Source: Acidobacteriaceae bacterium
GTDB lineage: Bacteria; Acidobacteriota; Terriglobia; Bryobacterales; Bryobacteraceae
Assembly (NCBI GenBank): GCA_020247055.1
Contig: JADCJL010000048.1
Location: forward strand, 1 to 44,336
Reading direction: 5' to 3'
DNA length: 44,336 bases
Within the stretch, counting starts at the first letter, position 1, and the number at the start of each line of letters is the position of its first letter. Below, piece by piece: positions 41,085 through 44,336 of this stretch. The notes under the pieces were generated by a model, which was not told the DNA's origin, did not search any database, and saw only the letters and a program-made list of their open reading frames with translations. The position numbers and the translations under genes are program-made.

Positions 41085-41747
41085 TTACACGCTCCGCGCG
41101 GGGATCCGCAGCAAACGCTGCGCGGATTTGAGGAGCTTCTGCCGGGCGCGAAACAGTTTGACCTTTATCGTATTCTCGTTCATTCCGGTCATTTGCGCCA
41201 GTTCCTCCACCGAATGGCCTTCCACTTCCTTGAGCATGAGCAACGAACGATCCTCTTCCGGAATCTTCGCCATCAGTTTCGTGACCAGATCCCGGTTGGC
41301 CAGACGCTCGTCGATCGGCCCCGCCGGCTCGATCGCCGCATCGGAGTTTTCCATCCGGAGCGCATCCTCTTCCGAGAAATCACTCTCGTAGACCAGCTTG
41401 CGCACCTTCTTCTTGCGCAGGTAGTCGTAGCACTCGTTCACCGTGATCTTGTAGATCCACGTCAGCAGCGAGCTACGGAAGTCGAAGTTGCGAATGGAAA
41501 AATAGACCTTGGCGAACACCTGCTGCGCGATGTCCTCGGCGTCATTGTGATTCCGCAGGATGCCGTAGATGATCGAATAGATCTTCGCCTGATACCGTTC
41601 GACGATCTCGCGAAAGGCCATCTCGTCGCCGGTCTGCACCCGCCGCACCAGCAGCGCTTCGTCGGATTTACTGTGGTCCACGGTTGCCTTCGTCCGGGCG
41701 GCCGAACCCGCAATGGGGAAGCTTAAAACATCCAATACGCCACTCAT
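41085..41747 (-). CDS. ECF sigma factor (RpoE-like)
   Basis: 220 residues from the ATG at 41747, preceded by AAAGGGC; the frame is open to 41813. Region 2: FREIVERYQAKIYSIIYGIL, NDAEDIAQQVFAKVYFSIRNF, SLLTWIYKITVNECYDYLRKKK. Region 4: EEDRSLLMLKEVEGHSVEEL, MTGMNENTIKVKLFRARQKLL. The N-terminal ~35 residues are an unconserved extension. It leads a three-gene operon with its anti-sigma factor and a CpxP-like protein. No autoregulatory promoter with a clear ECF -35 (GGAAC-type) was found in the 118 bp to the Fe-S carrier GTG. Confidence 0.93.
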   Translation of the reverse strand: MSGVLDVLSFPIAGSAARTKATVDHSKSDEALLVRRVQTGDEMAFREIVERYQAKIYSIIYGILRNHNDAEDIAQQVFAKVYFSIRNFDFRSSLLTWIYKITVNECYDYLRKKKVRKLVYESDFSEEDALRMENSDAAIEPAGPIDERLANRDLVTKLMAKIPEEDRSLLMLKEVEGHSVEELAQMTGMNENTIKVKLFRARQKLLKSAQRLLRIPARSV

Positions 41748-41898
41748 GCCCTTTCGGACGCGAGAACCATCGATCCGGTTTCGAAAACCTGCCCTGCATC
41801 CCGCCGCCCTCACTCAGCATCATTACAGGGTAGAACTAGCGATCGCAACGGGCTAAGCTAGAAGAGTGAATGCCGATTCGGCATGGAGAACAAAACCG

Positions 41899-42222
41899 AT
41901 GATCAATTTAACGGAGCGGGCGATTGGTAAAGTCGCCGAAATTCTCGATTCGCAGGAACCCAAACCCGCCGGTTTGCGGATTGCCGTGGTGGGAGGGGGT
42001 TGTTCTGGCTTCAGCTACTCAATGGCCTTCGAAAATGCCCCCAGCATGCTGGACAAGACCTACAACTATGGTCCCCTGAAGGTGTTCGTCGATCAGGCCA
42101 GCCTCCTCTATCTGGATGGCGCCGAAGTGGACTACGTCGAGTCCCTCGAAGGCTCGGGCTTCAAATTCAACAATCCGCAAGTGAAGTCCACCTGCGGTTG
42201 TGGCAGTTCGTTTAGCGTCTAG
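41899..42222 (+). CDS. A-type iron-sulfur carrier protein (IscA/ErpA family)
   Basis: 107 residues from the ATG at 41899, with GGAG ten nt upstream; an upstream GTG at 41866 is in frame. The three cluster-binding cysteines are present: GGGCSGFSYSM and the C-terminal STCGCGSSF. The start INLTERAIGKVAEIL is typical. It carries or delivers Fe-S clusters to apo-enzymes in the cytoplasm. No other isc/suf gene lies nearby, so it could be the ErpA-like member. Two weak inverted repeats follow the gene (42247-42262 and 42284-42306) but neither has a T-run. Confidence 0.93.
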   Translation: MINLTERAIGKVAEILDSQEPKPAGLRIAVVGGGCSGFSYSMAFENAPSMLDKTYNYGPLKVFVDQASLLYLDGAEVDYVESLEGSGFKFNNPQVKSTCGCGSSFSV

Positions 42223-43325
42223 CGTCAAACTTCCTCGACTGCCCAACCAGTAGCACGGCTGGGGCACACATTAGCCCACCCTCGGGAGGGGGGCCCGCGA
42301 CCTCCCCCCAGGCGCCCCCCTTGGGTAGCGTCTCGCGGCCCGGTATCGCTTTACCCCGTTTCTGCTTTGGCGTCTTCCTGGTAGCCCTAGCGCCCTGGAA
42401 CGGCCAAATCTTCCCCAGGCCATCCGCCTCCCACCCGAGTCGTCGACTCTACTGCTGTTTCCAAGTGAGAAAGGGAGACAGGATCACCTGCAGCTTCCCT
42501 TCGGCTCGGCGATCGGCACCGACTCAGCCGGCCCTTCCCCTCGTCTACGAATCCTGCCCTGGCGCGAACACCCGGACCGCCGTCGGGACGCGCGGGAGCC
42601 GGGTGGACTCTTCTTCGCACCAAGCCGCCCCTCACCGCCAACAGATGCAGTGGGCCCTCGCCGGACATAAGGGGACTGTGAAACTTGGCGTTCGGGCCAT
42701 GCCATCGGTATGAACTCCGGGCCAGGAGTCCGGTCGCCGAAACTTCGCAGCGCGCAGTTCCCCATCAATCGGTTTCAGCCCAGGAGCATGGGGTGGGCCC
42801 TGCCCCCATGGTCTCGAACCTCATCATTGTGGCGCGTGGGCCAGAAAAGGAGTTCGTGTCGCGGTTTGCGACGGCGCGGCTGGGACTGGCGCACCGGGGT
42901 TTCGACCGTAGCGAACTCTGTATGGGCTGCGACACCTTGCGGCCGACATGAACTTACCGAGCCTGCTGGCGACGGCTCAGCGGCGCACAGTACAGGCATA
43001 CCGGGATGGTAGCTAACAGTTTTTCGGCTGGGTTGCAGGATGTTCACACAAGAAGTTGCTCCGGCGCCGCAATGCCGTCGTAAAATTTTTCTCAACTGCC
43101 TGAAAAAACACGCTTTACAAAATTTACACCGGCTTCGCGGAGATAGCACGTACTCAGCAACCTCCAGGACCCTTCGCCGGCCCCTGACCTCCCGGCCCGC
43201 GCAGCGCCGAGCATCAGTACGTTGGCCCCACCCTGCGGTCCCTGCTCTCCGGTTGCGGTAGTGCCCCCAGGGACGGTATGATGAAAGGACTCGAACACGG
43301 GCGCCCGCTGTTCGTGTGTCTCTTC
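42223..43325. other. 1.1-kb gap before ffh with no recognisable gene
   Basis: Open frames on both strands conflict and match nothing I know. Inverted repeats: CCAG/CTGG at 42247-42262, GGGAGG/CCTCCC at 42284-42306, CATGGGG/CCCCATG around 42787-42810. I looked for the SRP RNA tetraloop region, tRNA T-arms, tmRNA and RNase P signatures and found none. The last ~75 bp carry the likely ffh promoter. Confidence 0.4.
43253..43282 (+). promoter_or_regulatory. Sigma-70-type promoter of ffh
   Basis: TTGCGG at 43253-43258, an 18-bp spacer and TATGAT at 43277-43282. Transcription would start near 43290 and leave a leader of ~35 nt before the ATG at 43326. The best -35/-10 pair seen in the window. Confidence 0.5.
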
Positions 43326-44336
43326 ATGTTTGACAATCTCTCCGATAAACTGCAGCGAGTTTTCAAGAACTTGCGCGGCGAAGGAAAACTCACTGCCGAA
43401 AACATGGAAGCTGCTCTCCGCGAGATTCGCGTTGCGCTGCTCGAGGCCGATGTTCACTTTAAAGTGGTCAAGCAGTTGATCGAGGCAGTAAAAGAGAAAG
43501 CGCTCGGCCAGGAGGTTCTCGCCGCTCTTTCTCCCGCTCAGCAGGTCGTCAAGATTGTCAACGAAGAGTTGATCAAGACGCTCGGCACCCACGCCTCGCG
43601 CCTTCGCTTCGCCAACCAGCCGCCCACGGTAGTTCTCGTTGTTGGTCTCCAGGGCTCCGGTAAAACCACCTCTTCGGCGAAACTGGCCCGCTGGCTCTCG
43701 AAGAACCAACACTCCCCCCTGCTCGTCTCCGTTGACGTCTATCGGCCCGCCGCCCGGGACCAGTTGGCCGTCCTGGCCAAACAGCTCGCCCTCCCCATCT
43801 ATACCGGAACCCCGGAAGAGACGAAACCCCTCGAATTAGCCCGCTCCGCCCGCCGGGAGGCGATTCAGACCGGCCGCGATATCATTATTATCGATACCGC
43901 TGGTCGGCTTCATATCGACGACGCGCTCATGGCCGAGCTCGCCGAGCTGAAAGACACCTTCGAGCCTACCGAAATCCTCTTCGTCGCCGACGCCATGACC
44001 GGCCAGGATGCCGTCAAATCGGCCGAACAGTTCCATCAGCGACTGGGCATCACGGGCATCATCCTGACCAAGATGGACGGCGATGCTCGCGGTGGCGCGG
44101 CGCTGTCGATCCGTTCCATTACCGGACAACCCCTGAAGTTCATCGGCATCGGCGAAAAACCGGATGCCTTTGAACTCTTCCACCCGGACCGCGTCGCCAA
44201 CCGGATTCTCGGCATGGGCGATGTTCTCAGCCTGATCGAAAAGGTCGAAGAGACCATCGATAGGAAGCAGGCCGAGGAGATGCAGCGGAAACTCATCGAC
44301 AATGAGTTCACCCTCACTGACTTCCGCAACCAGTTG
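43326..44336 (+). CDS. ffh: Signal recognition particle GTPase Ffh (5' part, cut by the window edge)
   Basis: 337 codons are present; the C-terminal M domain, which binds SRP RNA and signal peptides, lies beyond the window. The N-domain helical bundle (MFDNLSDKLQRVFKNLRG, ALREIRVALLEADVHFKVVK) is followed by the G domain: P-loop GLQGSGKTTSSAKLA (107-121), DVYRPAARDQL, DTAGRLHIDDALM, TKMDGDARGGAALS and KFIGIGEKPDAFE. It is the SRP54 GTPase that targets nascent membrane proteins. An in-frame ATG lies 15 codons upstream (43281) within the promoter, so 43326 is preferred. No Shine-Dalgarno is obvious. Confidence 0.97.
   Translation, partial: MFDNLSDKLQRVFKNLRGEGKLTAENMEAALREIRVALLEADVHFKVVKQLIEAVKEKALGQEVLAALSPAQQVVKIVNEELIKTLGTHASRLRFANQPPTVVLVVGLQGSGKTTSSAKLARWLSKNQHSPLLVSVDVYRPAARDQLAVLAKQLALPIYTGTPEETKPLELARSARREAIQTGRDIIIIDTAGRLHIDDALMAELAELKDTFEPTEILFVADAMTGQDAVKSAEQFHQRLGITGIILTKMDGDARGGAALSIRSITGQPLKFIGIGEKPDAFELFHPDRVANRILGMGDVLSLIEKVEETIDRKQAEEMQRKLIDNEFTLTDFRNQL

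Noticed and set aside
42321-43149. Several open frames of 90-130 codons on both strands.
   Set aside because: They overlap in conflicting frames, are low in recognisable motifs and lack ribosome binding sites.
43000-43325. SRP RNA gene next to ffh.
   Set aside because: The conserved GGAAGG...AGCAGC tetraloop region was not found on either strand.

Overview
The window looks like chromosomal DNA from a GC-rich member of the Acidobacteriota, probably of the Bryobacterales/Solibacter type. This is inferred from an Oar-like TonB-dependent receptor with an N-terminal carboxypeptidase-regulatory domain (plus the remnant of a second one), a pseudopilin-like C-terminal module of a kind I associate with acidobacteria, ECF sigma/zinc-finger anti-sigma pairs and a penicillin-acylase family protein, together with an ordinary bacterial housekeeping set (thrS, ruvAB, folK, rsmE, an A-type Fe-S carrier, ffh). 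No tRNA, rRNA, CRISPR array or prophage was recognised.

Layout. 1-7.5 kb is a decaying accessory stretch: the tail of an Oar-like receptor, one intact secreted protein (950-2806), a PhyH-family fragment, and three broken transposases from different families (IS701-, IS1634- and IS4-like). Between them lies about 1.4 kb without genes that carries a set of hairpins sharing one loop sequence and a 99-bp direct repeat. 7.5-15.2 kb is a polysaccharide/ester-processing locus: an Oar-type receptor followed 9 nt later by a secreted lyase-fold plus SGNH-hydrolase fusion, and divergently a secreted acetylxylan-esterase-like hydrolase and an SDR. 15.2-21 kb holds a frameshifted trypsin-like protease, a PQQ dehydrogenase with a built-in cytochrome c domain, a family 2 glycosyltransferase and a NarL-type two-component pair with overlapping stop and start codons. 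22-26 kb is a sugar-acid-type catabolic locus (enolase-superfamily dehydratase, divergent GntR/FCD regulator, ACS-family MFS transporter, DapA-like aldolase). 26-29 kb has a chemoreceptor, a small unknown protein and a first ECF sigma/anti-sigma pair. 29-44.3 kb is mostly housekeeping and envelope functions: thrS, a ceramide-glucosyltransferase/HpnI-like enzyme, a thioredoxin-like protein lacking its cysteines, a penicillin acylase relative, a CNNM/CorC protein translationally coupled to a short ClC channel, folK-ruvB-ruvA, rsmE, a sigma / anti-sigma / CpxP-like triad, an IscA/ErpA protein, and the first 337 codons of ffh, cut by the window edge.

Themes. Tail-to-tail gene pairs repeatedly overlap (4, 113, 62 and 35 nt). 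Several genes without a visible Shine-Dalgarno have a -10-like hexamer ending 5-6 nt before the start codon, suggesting leaderless transcripts. The + strand appears to change from G-rich or neutral to strongly C-rich near 15-16 kb whatever the gene orientation. The best candidates for something undescribed are the conserved-loop hairpin family (5594-6180), the two secreted fusion proteins, and the sigma/anti-sigma/CpxP-like triad.
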